Shown: positions 16,946 through 25,548, counted from the first letter of the stretch. The stretch is DNA of 64,000 bases from Fibrisoma limi BUZ 3 (GCF_000296815.2 NZ_CAIT01000005.1:1-64000); one strand, 5' to 3'. Program-made: numbers and translations. The notes: generated by a model not told the origin, from the sequence alone.

Positions 16946-17707
16946 ATGAACAGGAAGATGTGGCTGGCCTTCGTATTGGCCTCGTTCTTTATCCAACCGG
17001 CCCTGGCCCAGGATTCATCCCAGACTCAACCGCAAAAACGCAATGGGTTGGGCGGATTTCTCGAAAAAGTAATTACGACCGCCACCGGCGGAGAGGGTAA
17101 CCTGTCGGCAACCGAGATTGCCCAGGGCCTTAAGGAAGCCTTACAGGTAGGGGCCGGCAAAGGGGCCGACCAGGCGTCGGCAGTCGACGGATATTTTAAA
17201 AATCCGCTCATCCGAATCGCTTTTCCGCCCGAAGCCCAGCGCGTAGCGACCCGGCTGCGGCAATTAGGGTTTAATAAGCAGGTCGATCAGTTCGAACTGT
17301 CGCTGAACCGTGCCGCCGAGGATGCGGCCAAAAAAGCGAAGCCTGTATTTCTCAAAGCGATTACGCAGATGACTATTCAGGATGCGGTAGGGATTCTGCG
17401 GGGGCAGGACGATGCCGCTACGCAGTACCTGCGCCGGACGTCGGGTGCTGAACTGGTTCGTGAGTTTACGCCCATTGTCGATAAAGCACTGGCGCAGAAC
17501 AAGGCGACCCGCTACTACACTGATCTGGTGACCACCTACAACAGATTGCCACTGGTTCAGAAAGCCAACCCGAACCTGACGGAATACGCCACCAACAAGG
17601 CTGTAGATGGCCTTTTTCTGTTGATTGCGCAGGAAGAAAAACAGATTCGCGAAAATCCGCAGGCCCGCGTAACGGAGCTTCTGAAGCGGGTGTTTAACCG
17701 ACAATAG
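16946..17707 (+). CDS. DUF4197 domain-containing exported protein
   Basis: This protein of about 253 residues begins with a signal peptide (MNRKMWLAFVLASFFIQPALAQ). The mature part is helical and matches the DUF4197 pattern: LSATEIAQGLKEALQVGAGKGADQASAVDGYFKNPLIRIAFPPEA, LNRAAEDAAKKAKPVFLKAI, MTIQDAVGILRGQDDAATQYLRRTSG and a closing KAVDGLFLLIAQEEKQIRENP. It is presumably periplasmic; the family has no known activity. I prefer the ATG over the TTG three codons earlier. It is divergent from cinA, and a terminator follows the stop. Confidence 0.88.
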   Translation: MNRKMWLAFVLASFFIQPALAQDSSQTQPQKRNGLGGFLEKVITTATGGEGNLSATEIAQGLKEALQVGAGKGADQASAVDGYFKNPLIRIAFPPEAQRVATRLRQLGFNKQVDQFELSLNRAAEDAAKKAKPVFLKAITQMTIQDAVGILRGQDDAATQYLRRTSGAELVREFTPIVDKALAQNKATRYYTDLVTTYNRLPLVQKANPNLTEYATNKAVDGLFLLIAQEEKQIRENPQARVTELLKRVFNRQ

Positions 17708-17729
17708 CAATCCCTTCGACTATAGGCGT

Positions 17730-17767
17730 TAACTTTGCCAACGTATTACACGTTGGCAATTTTTTTG
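17730..17767 (+). terminator. Intrinsic terminator overlapping a -7-like box, abutting gldC
   Basis: TTGCCAACGT and its complement (17735-17744, 17750-17759) form a 10-bp stem followed by seven T, ending the DUF4197 transcript. TAACTTTG at 17730-17737, a TAnnTTTG match, overlaps the left arm. The gldC ATG comes 2 bp after the T-run. If this box is used, the hairpin becomes the extreme 5' end of the gldC mRNA. Confidence 0.75.
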
Positions 17768-17768
17768 T

Positions 17769-18119
17769 ATGAGAAAATCTGACATCCATTTCAGCGTTGA
17801 ATTAGACGACCAGAGTGTTCCCGATAAAATTTACTGGGATGCAACCGATAACCCCAACGAAGGGCTGAGCGACACGCGGGCCATTGCGATTGCGCTCTGG
17901 GATCATTATCACAACAGTACGCTCAAAATTGACCTTTGGACGAAGGATATGGAGGTAGTTGATATGAAACGCTTCCTGATCGAAATCATGAGTGGTATCG
18001 CTGATACAGCCGTCAGCGCCACCGGCGATCAGCGCATGGCGACCGATATCGAAAATACCTGCCGTATTCTGAGCAAGCGACTGGAGGAAGAGATTCGGGC
18101 GCAAAAGCAACAACAGTAA
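17769..18119 (+). CDS. gldC: Gliding motility protein GldC
   Basis: This 116-residue cytoplasmic protein matches GldC of Bacteroidota: RKSDIHFSVELDD, the conserved KIYWDATD, LSDTRAIAIALWDHYHNSTLKIDLWTKDMEVVDMKRF and a C-terminal helix ending in a Gln run. GldC is linked to gliding motility / type IX secretion in Flavobacterium, but it is widespread in non-gliders and its precise role is unclear. No other gld gene lies in this window. The start is fixed by the short gap to the preceding terminator. The thioredoxin-fold gene follows after 11 bp, suggesting a two-gene operon. Confidence 0.93.
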   Translation: MRKSDIHFSVELDDQSVPDKIYWDATDNPNEGLSDTRAIAIALWDHYHNSTLKIDLWTKDMEVVDMKRFLIEIMSGIADTAVSATGDQRMATDIENTCRILSKRLEEEIRAQKQQQ

Positions 18120-18130
18120 GCGTCGCTTGT

Positions 18131-19279
18131 ATGAAAAAAGTAGTGTTTTTGTTTTTCCTGGCCGTTCAGGCGGCCGTGGCTCAGAAAGCCGGTATTCAGT
18201 TTCGGGCGACTCCGCTGGACAAGGTATTTCAGGAGGCCCGACGGACGGGAAAGCCGGTGTTTGTGGAGGTTTTCTCGCCTACCTGTCACGTCTGTGAAAG
18301 CTTCGTGCCAACGCTGAACGATGCCCGGGTAGGCCGGTTCTACAATGATAAGTTTATCAGCACAAAGCTGGACATTGGCCTGCCGACCACGAAGCAGTTT
18401 CTGGACCGACGCCAGTTGTTTGTGCCGTCGCTGCCGTTGTTTCTGTATTTCGACCCCCAGCAGAACCTGATCCACTTCGCGATGAGTAATAACTCCACCG
18501 ACGAAGTGATCCGCCACGGTACCAACGCCCTGAACCCCCAGGCCCGGAGCCAGACTATGAAGGCGCGGTACCAGCAGGGCGAGCGGGCAGCCAATTTCCT
18601 GATTGACTACGCAATGTACGCCCGGGTCACCCGCGACACCGTAGCTGGCATGGCGGCTATGAACGACTACGCCAAACAGCAGAACCCGGCTACGTTCGCT
18701 AATCAGACGAACTGGCTGGTGTTGCAGAAACTGATACTGGACTACGAAAACCCTATGTTTCAGTACATGATGGCGCACCTCGATACGTATCGGAAAGCCT
18801 ACGGCGCAGAACCAACGCTGCGGGTGGCTGAGAACATCCTGATGTCGTCGCTGTACAGCGGCCGGGGTGCCCAGTATCCGCCAGCCAAGATTTTGCAGAT
18901 TCAGCAGCAACTGGTGAAGGCGGGTATCGAACCCCGGGTGGCGGCTAACCGTACGCTTCTGCCGGAGGTCAATGCCTATTTCAGAACGCATCAGACGGCT
19001 AAAGCAACCGAGCGCATGGATGCGCAGGCCACTACCAATCCGCTGACAGTGCCTGAATACCTGTACATCTCACGGTTGTTTAACCGGAACAGTCCGGACG
19101 CCAGCGACGTACCGACAGTGGTGAAGTGGATTAACAAGGCCCTTACATTAAAGCCATCGGTTAAGGAACAGGCTGATCTGTATGCGGAGCTGGCGAATGC
19201 GTACCGCAGGGGCGGAAAAGCGGACGAAGCCCAGAAAGCTGCGCAGCGGTCAAAAGAATTGACGCAGGCCAGACGGTAA
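18131..19279 (+). CDS. Exported thioredoxin-fold protein with C-terminal helical repeats
   Basis: This 382-residue protein has a signal peptide (MKKVVFLFFLAVQAAVAQ). A thioredoxin-like domain follows at about 20-140, with FVEVFSPTCHVCESF (CHVC redox pair near residues 56-59) and the cis-Pro-like segment FVPSLPLFLYFD. The rest is alpha-helical and ends with TPR-like helices (EQADLYAELANAYRRGGKADEAQKAAQRS). It is probably a periplasmic thiol reductase or chaperone-like protein; the substrate is unknown. It lies 11 bp behind gldC, so the two are probably cotranscribed. An inverted repeat begins about 20 bp past the stop. Confidence 0.85.
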   Translation: MKKVVFLFFLAVQAAVAQKAGIQFRATPLDKVFQEARRTGKPVFVEVFSPTCHVCESFVPTLNDARVGRFYNDKFISTKLDIGLPTTKQFLDRRQLFVPSLPLFLYFDPQQNLIHFAMSNNSTDEVIRHGTNALNPQARSQTMKARYQQGERAANFLIDYAMYARVTRDTVAGMAAMNDYAKQQNPATFANQTNWLVLQKLILDYENPMFQYMMAHLDTYRKAYGAEPTLRVAENILMSSLYSGRGAQYPPAKILQIQQQLVKAGIEPRVAANRTLLPEVNAYFRTHQTAKATERMDAQATTNPLTVPEYLYISRLFNRNSPDASDVPTVVKWINKALTLKPSVKEQADLYAELANAYRRGGKADEAQKAAQRSKELTQARR

Positions 19280-19299
19280 GCGGTTTACGGATTTTGATA

Positions 19300-19379
19300 T
19301 ACGGTTTTCGGTTTACAGATAGGAACGCTGGCAGCATCACCAAGTGCCACCCACCAAAAACTGTATACCGAAAACTGTA
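19300..19379. repeat. Heptamer-type inverted repeat, copy 1
   Basis: ATACGGTTTTCGGTTTACAG pairs with CTGTATACCGAAAACTGTAT (18 of 20) across a central segment of about 40 nt. The arms are built from seven-base units of the GGTTTAC / GGTTTTC type. Further copies are at 30423, 56412 and 61025. Confidence 0.7.
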
Positions 19380-19381
19380 TC

Positions 19382-19936
19382 TTATTTTTGCTGGTATACC
19401 GGCCGGGTGAACGGCGGCTGGCAGAGGAGGTGGAATGAATTTTCGTCGCCCAGCGATACGGCCCGGCGCAGATCACTCTCGGCCTGCGGGAGCTGTCGAA
19501 CCTGAATACGGGCTAAAGCCCGCCAGCGGTAGGCATCCGGGTTTTCGTCGCGGAAGTGCCAGACGGCCTTGTCAAACTCCCGGAACGCTTCGTTATACTG
19601 TTCGACGTGGTAGTGAGCAATACCGCGGTCTAAGTAACAGTCGGCAAGGGTGTTGTCGCGGTTGACGGCCTGGGTGAGATCGTAAATGGCTGAATAGTAA
19701 TTTTCCTGGGCAAGCTGGCATTTACCCCGATAGGCGTAGGCAACCGCCGATTTCGGGTACTGCCGGACCGCTTCGTCGAAAAACCGGTGGGCTTCAACGA
19801 AATGCCGGCTTTTGATCAGCTTAATACCCTTCTGAAAACGCTTGAGATCCTTGTCGGACGGAGTGTCGTGATCAGTCAGGTAATAGCGGATAACCAAATA
19901 AGGGATAAACAGCAGACTTAACAGCGCAACTTCCAT
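19382..19936 (-). CDS. Membrane-anchored TPR-repeat protein
   Basis: This 184-residue protein has an N-terminal membrane anchor (MEVALLSLLFIPYLVIRYYLTD) followed by four to five tetratricopeptide helices. Typical repeats read AHRFFDEAVRQYPKSAVAYAYRGKC, AIYDLTQAVNRDNTLADCYLDRGIAHYHVEQYNEA and AFREFDKAVWHFRDENPDAYRWRALA. TPRs mediate protein contacts; the partner is unknown. The gene converges with the gldC operon, with the inverted repeat lying between. The downstream neighbour on the minus strand is the MmcQ/YjbR gene, whose stop is 63 bp upstream. Confidence 0.87.
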   Translation of the reverse strand: MEVALLSLLFIPYLVIRYYLTDHDTPSDKDLKRFQKGIKLIKSRHFVEAHRFFDEAVRQYPKSAVAYAYRGKCQLAQENYYSAIYDLTQAVNRDNTLADCYLDRGIAHYHVEQYNEAFREFDKAVWHFRDENPDAYRWRALARIQVRQLPQAESDLRRAVSLGDENSFHLLCQPPFTRPVYQQK

Positions 19937-19998
19937 AACTCAGTCTGGTTTAGAACCTCAAATTACGCATTTTGCCAGCAGGCAGACAAGTGCGTTAC

Positions 19999-20349
19999 TC
20001 AGTTTAATTGCTCCCGTACGGCTTTCGGCAATCCTTTCTTTACCAGTTCGTAGGAGTGGTCAATCCATTCCTGGACCTGATTTGTACGGATGCTACCATC
20101 CAGCGTAATGGAGTTCCAATGCGTTTTATTCATGTGATAGCCGGGGCGCACAGCCGAGAACGTTTCGCGAAGCTGTAAGGCTCGCTCCGGATCACATTTA
20201 AGCGCCAGCGTCGTAGGCTGATTATCCAGCGACAGTAAGGCGAACATCTTACCACCCACTTTGAAAACCAGCGTCACATCATCAAATGGAAACGATTCCG
20301 TGACGCCCGGTTTTGCTATACAATAATCTCGTATGCTTTCGCTGTTCAT
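19999..20349 (-). CDS. MmcQ/YjbR family protein
   Basis: This 116-residue single-domain protein of the YjbR/MmcQ family starts MNSESIRDYCIAKPGVTESFPFDDVTLVFKV. It has the family core GGKMFALLSLD, LALKCDPERALQLRE, PGYHMNKTHWNSITLDG and a C-terminal WIDHSYELVKKGLPK. The fold is a CyaY-like / double-wing DNA-binding-type domain; the biological role is not established. The gene overlaps the stop of the DUF6728 gene by 4 bp (20346-20349), so the two are translationally coupled. Confidence 0.92.
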   Translation of the reverse strand: MNSESIRDYCIAKPGVTESFPFDDVTLVFKVGGKMFALLSLDNQPTTLALKCDPERALQLRETFSAVRPGYHMNKTHWNSITLDGSIRTNQVQEWIDHSYELVKKGLPKAVREQLN

Positions 20350-20534
20350 CGCGTACAGGCGCGAAAAATCATCACAATTAGACAGATGGTGAACATGATG
20401 ATGGAGATTCGGTTAATGCCATGCATCATGCGCAAATTGACACTTGTTGGGCGATTGGGGTCCGGCTTGCGGAAAACGCGCAGGAAGTACCGGAAAACTT
20501 CGCCCAACTTGAAATAATCACTTATTCTACGCAC
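20346..20534 (-). CDS. Small membrane protein, DUF6728-like
   Basis: This 62-residue protein has a basic N-terminal half (RRISDYFKLGEVFRYFLRVFRKPDPNRPTS), the conserved NLRMMHGINRISI and a single C-terminal membrane span (ISIIMFTICLIVMIFRA). The layout fits the DUF6728 family of small Bacteroidota membrane proteins; I recall this family from sequence pattern only. The 4-bp overlap with the following MmcQ gene supports real translation. Function unknown. Confidence 0.75.
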   Translation of the reverse strand: MRRISDYFKLGEVFRYFLRVFRKPDPNRPTSVNLRMMHGINRISIIMFTICLIVMIFRACTR

Positions 20535-20640
20535 AGGTTTTGGTGTTGCTACAGGTTGATAAGGAACTGTTTAGGCATATTGTTCCCTCCTCAGGCAACT
20601 ATTTTACGGTAATTTTGGAGGCTGAGCAGGCTGGCTCAGA

Positions 20641-22704
20641 TCATGACGCTACCACTTCCGGCTCAATCCAGCGGTCGTCTTCGCGAATTAGCTCGATCAA
20701 CTCATCAACCGCCCGATCGGCCGGAACTGATTTTTTGATCACCTGCTGGCCACGGTACAGCGCGATCTTATCCCGCCCAATACCAACGTAGCCGTAATCC
20801 GCGTCGGCCATCTCGCCGGGGCCGTTCACGATACAGCCCATGATGCCGATCTTGACACCCTTGAGGTGATCGGTACGCTGGCGGATCATGGCCGTTGTCT
20901 CCTGCAAATCAAACAGCGTACGGCCGCACGATGGGCACGAGATGTACTCGGTTTTTGTAATACGTGTCCGGGCTGCCTGCAAAATACCGAATGCCAGGTT
21001 ATTGAGCGATTTAAGATTCTCTGGTGTTGGAGGTTCGGCTTGAGTAAGGGCAGGAGAGAGCATCACGCCATCGCCCAGCCCATCAACCAGCAACCCGCCG
21101 AGGTCGGTAGCCGCAAAGAGAGGAATGTCTTCGGATGGTACGTCCGGATAGCTCCGTTGGATCACAACCGGTGTCGTGATACCGTTGTTGATCAGTTCGA
21201 CGAACAGCCGGCGCAGTTCGGGCATGGCATGGGCGTTGTCGGTTTGCGCTAACAGAACAACGGTTCGGTCGTTTTGTAGAGCGTTCAGTAAGTCAGTTCC
21301 TGTCAGAGGTGATAAGTCGGTTAGCTGACCGAAGATCTGACGAGGCAGTAAATCATTCAGCGACACCCGCACAAAGTTCAGTCGGGGATGCCGGTCGCTA
21401 CCGTTCAGGTATTCGTCGACCGTCAGCAGCGGAAAGGTGTTAACCTGATCGGCTACCGTCTGCCAGACGGCGTAATCCAGGATTTCCTTCAACCCGTTGG
21501 GCAACATAAACTGCGCCGGTTGCGAACCCGTGTATATATAATCCGCGCCAAGGTCGTTCATCCGCCATTTGTCGGGGACAGGCAGGTAAAAGTGCCCGAT
21601 CGGCCGCAACACCTCATGGTCGGTCACAGGTACGTGGCTAAAATCGGCAATGACACGCGGTACGTTGCCACCGCCAATGTTGGCAGTTTCGAGCGTAGCT
21701 CGGCGGGTGTACTGAAACGGGTTGATTGGATAGGTCGTAACGGCCGGGATAGGCGCGCTGTGGCTGGCCCGGTGTGTATATCGATCGATCAGAGCTTTGG
21801 CCACCGGTGCTTCGCGCTCGGGTTCTTCGGTCAGGGATACGCGGACGGTATCGCCCAGGCCATCTTCCAGCAACGTACCAATCCCTACGGCCGACTTGAT
21901 ACGACCGTCTTCGGCTTCACCTGCTTCCGTAACCCCCAGGTGCAGCGGATACGGCTTCAGTCCTTCCTCATCCAGTCGTTGAACCAGTAGTCGGTATGCC
22001 TGAACCATTACCTGCGGATTGCTCGACTTCATCGACAACACGATGTTGTAATAGTTCTCGTCTTCGCAGATGCGCAGAAACTCCAGCGCCGATTCCACCA
22101 TCCCAACCGGCGTATCACCGTAGCGGCTCAGGATACGGTCCGATAACGAGCCATGGTTAGTGCCGATGCGCATAGCCGTACCGTATTCCTTACAGATGCG
22201 AACCAGCGGTAGAAATTTTTCGCGGATCCGGTCGAGTTCGGCCGCGTAGGAAGCATCTGTATACTCAATATGTTCGAAGCGTTTCCGATCGGCGTAATTA
22301 CCGGGATTGATACGCACTTTCTCTACGATCCGGGCGGCCAGTTCGGCAGCATTGGGTGTGAAGTGAATATCCGCAACGAGGGGCGTAGTATAGCCCCGTC
22401 CCCGCAGTTCCTTACGGATGTTTTCCAGGTTCTGCGCTTCCTTCACACTGGGAGCCGTAATGCGAACGTATTCGCAACCGGCCTCAATCATGCGGATGGT
22501 TTGTTCAACGGAACCCAGCGTGTCCATGGTATCGATGGTCGTCATGGATTGCACCCGGATGGGGTAGTCCGAACCCATCGGAACGTCGCCAATAGTTACG
22601 GTTATGGTTTTACGGCGAACGTATTCCGTTAATGAAGGTGTATAAAGAACCGGCAAACTGATATTGTCAACCGGGGTTACTGGCGTTTGCAGTGAATCGA
22701 GCAT
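20641..22704 (-). CDS. ispG: 4-hydroxy-3-methylbut-2-enyl-diphosphate synthase (long form)
   Basis: This enzyme catalyses the penultimate step of the MEP isoprenoid pathway, converting MEcPP to HMBPP with a [4Fe-4S] cluster. The N-terminal TIM barrel (about 30-330) shows PIRVQSMTTIDTMDTLGSVEQTIRMIEAGCEYVRITAPS, PLVADIHF and KVRINPGNYADRKRFE. A large insertion of about 250 residues follows. The C-terminal iron-sulfur domain has cluster ligands CPSCGRTLFDLQ (near 590) and MGCIVNGPGEMADADYGYVG (near 623). The 687-residue length matches the insertion-bearing form of Bacteroidetes, Chlamydiae and plants rather than the roughly 370-residue E. coli form. Confidence 0.96.
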   Translation of the reverse strand: MLDSLQTPVTPVDNISLPVLYTPSLTEYVRRKTITVTIGDVPMGSDYPIRVQSMTTIDTMDTLGSVEQTIRMIEAGCEYVRITAPSVKEAQNLENIRKELRGRGYTTPLVADIHFTPNAAELAARIVEKVRINPGNYADRKRFEHIEYTDASYAAELDRIREKFLPLVRICKEYGTAMRIGTNHGSLSDRILSRYGDTPVGMVESALEFLRICEDENYYNIVLSMKSSNPQVMVQAYRLLVQRLDEEGLKPYPLHLGVTEAGEAEDGRIKSAVGIGTLLEDGLGDTVRVSLTEEPEREAPVAKALIDRYTHRASHSAPIPAVTTYPINPFQYTRRATLETANIGGGNVPRVIADFSHVPVTDHEVLRPIGHFYLPVPDKWRMNDLGADYIYTGSQPAQFMLPNGLKEILDYAVWQTVADQVNTFPLLTVDEYLNGSDRHPRLNFVRVSLNDLLPRQIFGQLTDLSPLTGTDLLNALQNDRTVVLLAQTDNAHAMPELRRLFVELINNGITTPVVIQRSYPDVPSEDIPLFAATDLGGLLVDGLGDGVMLSPALTQAEPPTPENLKSLNNLAFGILQAARTRITKTEYISCPSCGRTLFDLQETTAMIRQRTDHLKGVKIGIMGCIVNGPGEMADADYGYVGIGRDKIALYRGQQVIKKSVPADRAVDELIELIREDDRWIEPEVVAS

Positions 22705-22733
22705 GTGCTTATCAGCAAAGACGATGTATAAAG

Positions 22734-22741
22734 CAAAGGTA
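22734..22741 (-). promoter_or_regulatory. -7 box of ispG
   Basis: On the minus strand TACCTTTG matches TAnnTTTG 29 bp before the ispG ATG. Immediately upstream, TACCCTT-TT-AAGGGTA (22756-22771) is a short palindrome in the -33 region and could be an operator. Confidence 0.5.
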
Positions 22742-23146
22742 CGGAAAAAGTAGCTACCCTTTTAAGGGTAAAACAGTAGGCTTCTTGTAATTGTTCGCTA
22801 AATTATAGATATAAACAAAGGGTGAAATTGTGCATTGGTATAGAAATTGTGAGGGAATTTAACCGCAATTTATTGGCCTGTTAAGTTTATCTAAACTGGC
22901 GCGAAATGTTTATTTGAAACTGTGTCAAATCACTCTATAAATAAACATGTAAACCGTTTATGATAAAACAGTCAATAATTGCTTATCGTCAATAATTGCA
23001 TTTTGTATGTGATTACCGTTTGCACAGTCTTCATTACCTTATATGTAATTAGTGATGATTAATTACATTATTTGACTCTATATTGTGCATTCTAAAATTC
23101 TTTTCTTAATCTTGTATTGACACTCAAAAAACAGCTTTGTATTAAT
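22742..23146. other. AT-rich divergent intergenic region with direct repeats and a palindrome
   Basis: About 400 bp, strongly AT-rich compared with its flanks, between ispG (-) and the AT-hook-like gene (+). It holds a 12-bp direct repeat GTCAATAATTGC (22971-22982 and 22988-22999, 17-bp period) and a perfect ATGTAATTA / TAATTACAT inverted repeat (23043-23068). No DnaA boxes of the TTATCCACA type were seen, so I do not call an origin. It is probably a regulatory region. Confidence 0.55.
23043..23068. promoter_or_regulatory. Candidate operator palindrome
   Basis: Perfect 9-bp arms (ATGTAATTA, TAATTACAT) are separated by 8 bp, about 80 bp before the start of the AT-hook-like gene. The geometry suits a dimeric DNA-binding protein; possible autoregulation is an inference. 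Confidence 0.4.
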
Positions 23147-23617
23147 ATGAAAAATAAACCTCTTCATTTTTTCTCGCCGTCTGACAATGAGCTGCCTGCA
23201 CCCGAAAAAGTGGTCAAGGCAGAGCCATTAAAAGGATCTGTTTCCAGCGCTGGTAAATTGGTTTTTCCGCTTAAAACCATCGAAGGATTAGGCCTTAATC
23301 CGTCCGAAGCTCGTTTTAAAATTGGTACACCTCAGGGAAAACGAAAGCTGAAATCATTGTACCTGATACCAACTTCTGACGACACCGAGAACACGTTTGA
23401 GCTGTCAAAAGTAGGACGTACGTATGGTATTCCACTGAGTGGCATTCTTCAGAAACAAGGCGTCGACTACTCCACAAATAAATTAGGGTTTTCGGTAAAG
23501 CCGTTTGATTATGAAGAAGGTACAACCGGTTATGAACTACGATTAGAGGAGGTTTCAGATGAACCACGCGTACCGAAACCGCGTGGACGCCGGCCTAAAA
23601 ATCAAGCGGCAAGCTGA
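23147..23617 (+). CDS. Unknown protein with C-terminal AT-hook-like motif
   Basis: This 156-residue protein belongs to no family I recognise. An extended N-terminus (1-32) precedes a compact region (GKLVFPLKTIEGLGLNPSEARFKIG, KLKSLYLIPT, FELSKVGRTYGIPLSGIL). The tail RVPKPRGRRPKNQ (141-153) resembles the AT-hook core (basic residues around RGRP), with an extra Arg. That suggests minor-groove binding to AT-rich DNA, and the gene sits beside such DNA. ATG at 23147 is preferred to the earlier in-frame start at 23117 because the extra ten residues add nothing recognisable. A long hairpin terminator follows. Confidence 0.75.
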   Translation: MKNKPLHFFSPSDNELPAPEKVVKAEPLKGSVSSAGKLVFPLKTIEGLGLNPSEARFKIGTPQGKRKLKSLYLIPTSDDTENTFELSKVGRTYGIPLSGILQKQGVDYSTNKLGFSVKPFDYEEGTTGYELRLEEVSDEPRVPKPRGRRPKNQAAS

Positions 23618-23676
23618 TAGTAAACGCTCAGCGTATTGCTGAAAATATGCTACTAACTTTTGTAAATCAGTATATA

Positions 23677-23726
23677 GTATCTAACAAAAACGTCGACTCC
23701 ATAGAGTCGACGTTTTTGTTAGATAC
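23677..23726. terminator. Bidirectional terminator with 23-bp perfect arms
   Basis: Arms of 23 bp (inner part ACGTCGACTC / GAGTCGACGT) enclose a CATA loop. AAAAA/TTTTT tracts in the stem serve both directions. It lies between the convergent AT-hook-like and pyruvate dehydrogenase E2 genes. Confidence 0.9.
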
Positions 23727-23743
23727 AAATTTTAAATACGAGG

Positions 23744-25498
23744 TTACACCAGCATCCGCATTGGATTCTCCAGCAGTTCTTTAAACGTCTGGAGGAAAGC
23801 GGCACCCGTAGCGCCATCGACCACGCGGTGATCGCACGACAGTGTCACTTTCATTACGTTAGTCGGCTTCGGAGTTTCGCCTTCAAACTTCACCGTTTGC
23901 TTGATTGTTCCCACAGCCAGAATGCACGAATCGGGCGGGTTAATGATAGCCGTAAATTCATCAATACCGAACATACCGAGGTTCGAAATGGAGAACGTAC
24001 TGCCTTCCCAATCTTTCGGTTGAAGCTTACGGTCTTTCGCTTTACCGGCCAGGTCTTTCACCTCTCCCGCGATGGTCGACAGTGTTTTCTGATCGGCATT
24101 ACGTACAACAGGTACCAGCAAGCCCTCGTCGATGGCAACGGCCACACCGATGTTAACGTAGTGGTATTTCCGGATTTTGTCGCCGAGCCACGATGCGTTT
24201 ACATTCGGGTGCTGCTTCAGCGCGATAGCAGCCGCTTTGATCACGAAATCGTTGAAAGAAATTTTGACCGGGCTTATGCCGTTGACCGTACCGCGCAGTT
24301 CCATAGCCTTGTCCATGTTGATTTCCATGGTCAGGTAGAAATGCGGGGCGGTATACATGCTTTCGCTCAGACGACGGGCAATGGTCTTGCGCATCTGGCT
24401 GACCGGTACATCTTCGAAATCTCCCTGGGCAACCGGGGCAGGGCTTGGTGCTGGAGCCGGTTGAGTTGCCTGTGGCTGAGCTGGAGCAGCTTGAGGAGTC
24501 TGAGCAGGTGCCTGAGTCGGTTTCTGCTGCGGTACAAACGACTCAACGTCACTTTTTACGATTCGGCCTTCCGGACCGCTGCCATGCACCTGCGCGAGGT
24601 TGATGCCCCGTTCTTCGGCAATTCGTTTGGCCAGTGGCGATGCTTTAATACGGCCGTTTGATCCGGCTGCCTCCTCGTTTTCGCCGGCATACGACAGGTC
24701 CGTAGCAGCATTGTCGGGCTGGGTAGCCTGCGGGTTCTGCTGAGCGGTCGCGTTGCCTGATTCGGCCGGTTGGCTGGCTGCGGGAGCCGGGGCTGCTGAG
24801 CCACTGCCGTCGAGCAGAACTTTGAAGTTGGCACCTTTCTCGCCGACTACGGCAATGACGTCATCAACTGCAACGGCCTGACCTTCTTTTACGCCGATGT
24901 ACAGCAGGGTACCCTCCTCGTAAGCTTCGAGGTCCATGGTCGCCTTATCGGTTTCTACCTCAGCCAGAATATCACCGGATTTTACCGTATCGCCTTCTTT
25001 TTTGTGCCACGCCACAATGGTCCCTTCGGTCATCGTGTCGCTCATCTTAGGCATCCGGATCACCGCAGCGTTTACGTTTTCAGTTGGGGCGGCCGAAACC
25101 GCTTCCTGATCCGGCAGGTTTTTCGCCACCTCGTCCTGCTTGATTGGGCCACTGGGGGCCGGAGCTGCCCCGTTCGAGGCTGATGCTGCCGGTTTAGCTT
25201 CTTCGGCCGGAGCCTGGCTGCCGCCACTCGAACCATCGAGCAGCGCTTTGTAATCTTCGCCATCAGCACCGATCACCGCAATGACACCGTCTATCGGTAC
25301 CGACTGACCTTTTTCAACGCCGATGTACAACAAAGTACCTTCTTCATAGGCTTCGAGGTCCATCGTGGCTTTATCGGTTTCCACTTCAGCCAGCACATCG
25401 CCGGATTTTACTTTATCACCCACTTTTTTGTGCCACTCCGCAATGACCCCTTCGGTCATGGTGTCGCTCATTTTGGGCATTCGGATTAGTTCAGCCAT
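23744..25498 (-). CDS. pdhC: Pyruvate dehydrogenase E2, two lipoyl domains (dihydrolipoyl acetyltransferase)
   Basis: This 584-residue acetyltransferase core of the pyruvate dehydrogenase complex transfers acetyl groups to CoA. Two near-identical lipoyl domains (about 2-80 and 146-222) carry VETDKATMDLEAYEEG with lipoylated Lys43 and Lys185. They are joined by Ala/Pro/Ser linkers. A peripheral-subunit-binding domain follows (KASPLAKRIAEERGINLAQVHGSGPEGRIVKSDVE, about 287-320), then a Pro/Gln/Ala linker and the catalytic domain ending in SCDHRVVDGATGAAF (His about 557). ETDKATM lipoyl sequences are typical of pyruvate E2. The E1 and E3 genes are not in this window. TAATTTTG at 25549-25556 (-) is a candidate -7 box. 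Confidence 0.94.
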   Translation of the reverse strand: MAELIRMPKMSDTMTEGVIAEWHKKVGDKVKSGDVLAEVETDKATMDLEAYEEGTLLYIGVEKGQSVPIDGVIAVIGADGEDYKALLDGSSGGSQAPAEEAKPAASASNGAAPAPSGPIKQDEVAKNLPDQEAVSAAPTENVNAAVIRMPKMSDTMTEGTIVAWHKKEGDTVKSGDILAEVETDKATMDLEAYEEGTLLYIGVKEGQAVAVDDVIAVVGEKGANFKVLLDGSGSAAPAPAASQPAESGNATAQQNPQATQPDNAATDLSYAGENEEAAGSNGRIKASPLAKRIAEERGINLAQVHGSGPEGRIVKSDVESFVPQQKPTQAPAQTPQAAPAQPQATQPAPAPSPAPVAQGDFEDVPVSQMRKTIARRLSESMYTAPHFYLTMEINMDKAMELRGTVNGISPVKISFNDFVIKAAAIALKQHPNVNASWLGDKIRKYHYVNIGVAVAIDEGLLVPVVRNADQKTLSTIAGEVKDLAGKAKDRKLQPKDWEGSTFSISNLGMFGIDEFTAIINPPDSCILAVGTIKQTVKFEGETPKPTNVMKVTLSCDHRVVDGATGAAFLQTFKELLENPMRMLV

Positions 25499-25548
25499 AC
25501 GAAACGCTATATCGATTTATGCAACGAGACAATTGTGTACTGATGGGT

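Noticed and set aside
18029-18991. 320-codon minus-strand ORF
   Set aside because: It runs antisense through the thioredoxin-fold and gldC genes, which have signal peptides and family motifs; the ORF product has none.
22742-23146. Possible replication origin (AT-rich, direct repeats)
   Set aside because: No DnaA boxes, no dnaA, dnaN or partition genes nearby; ispG and an unknown gene flank it.
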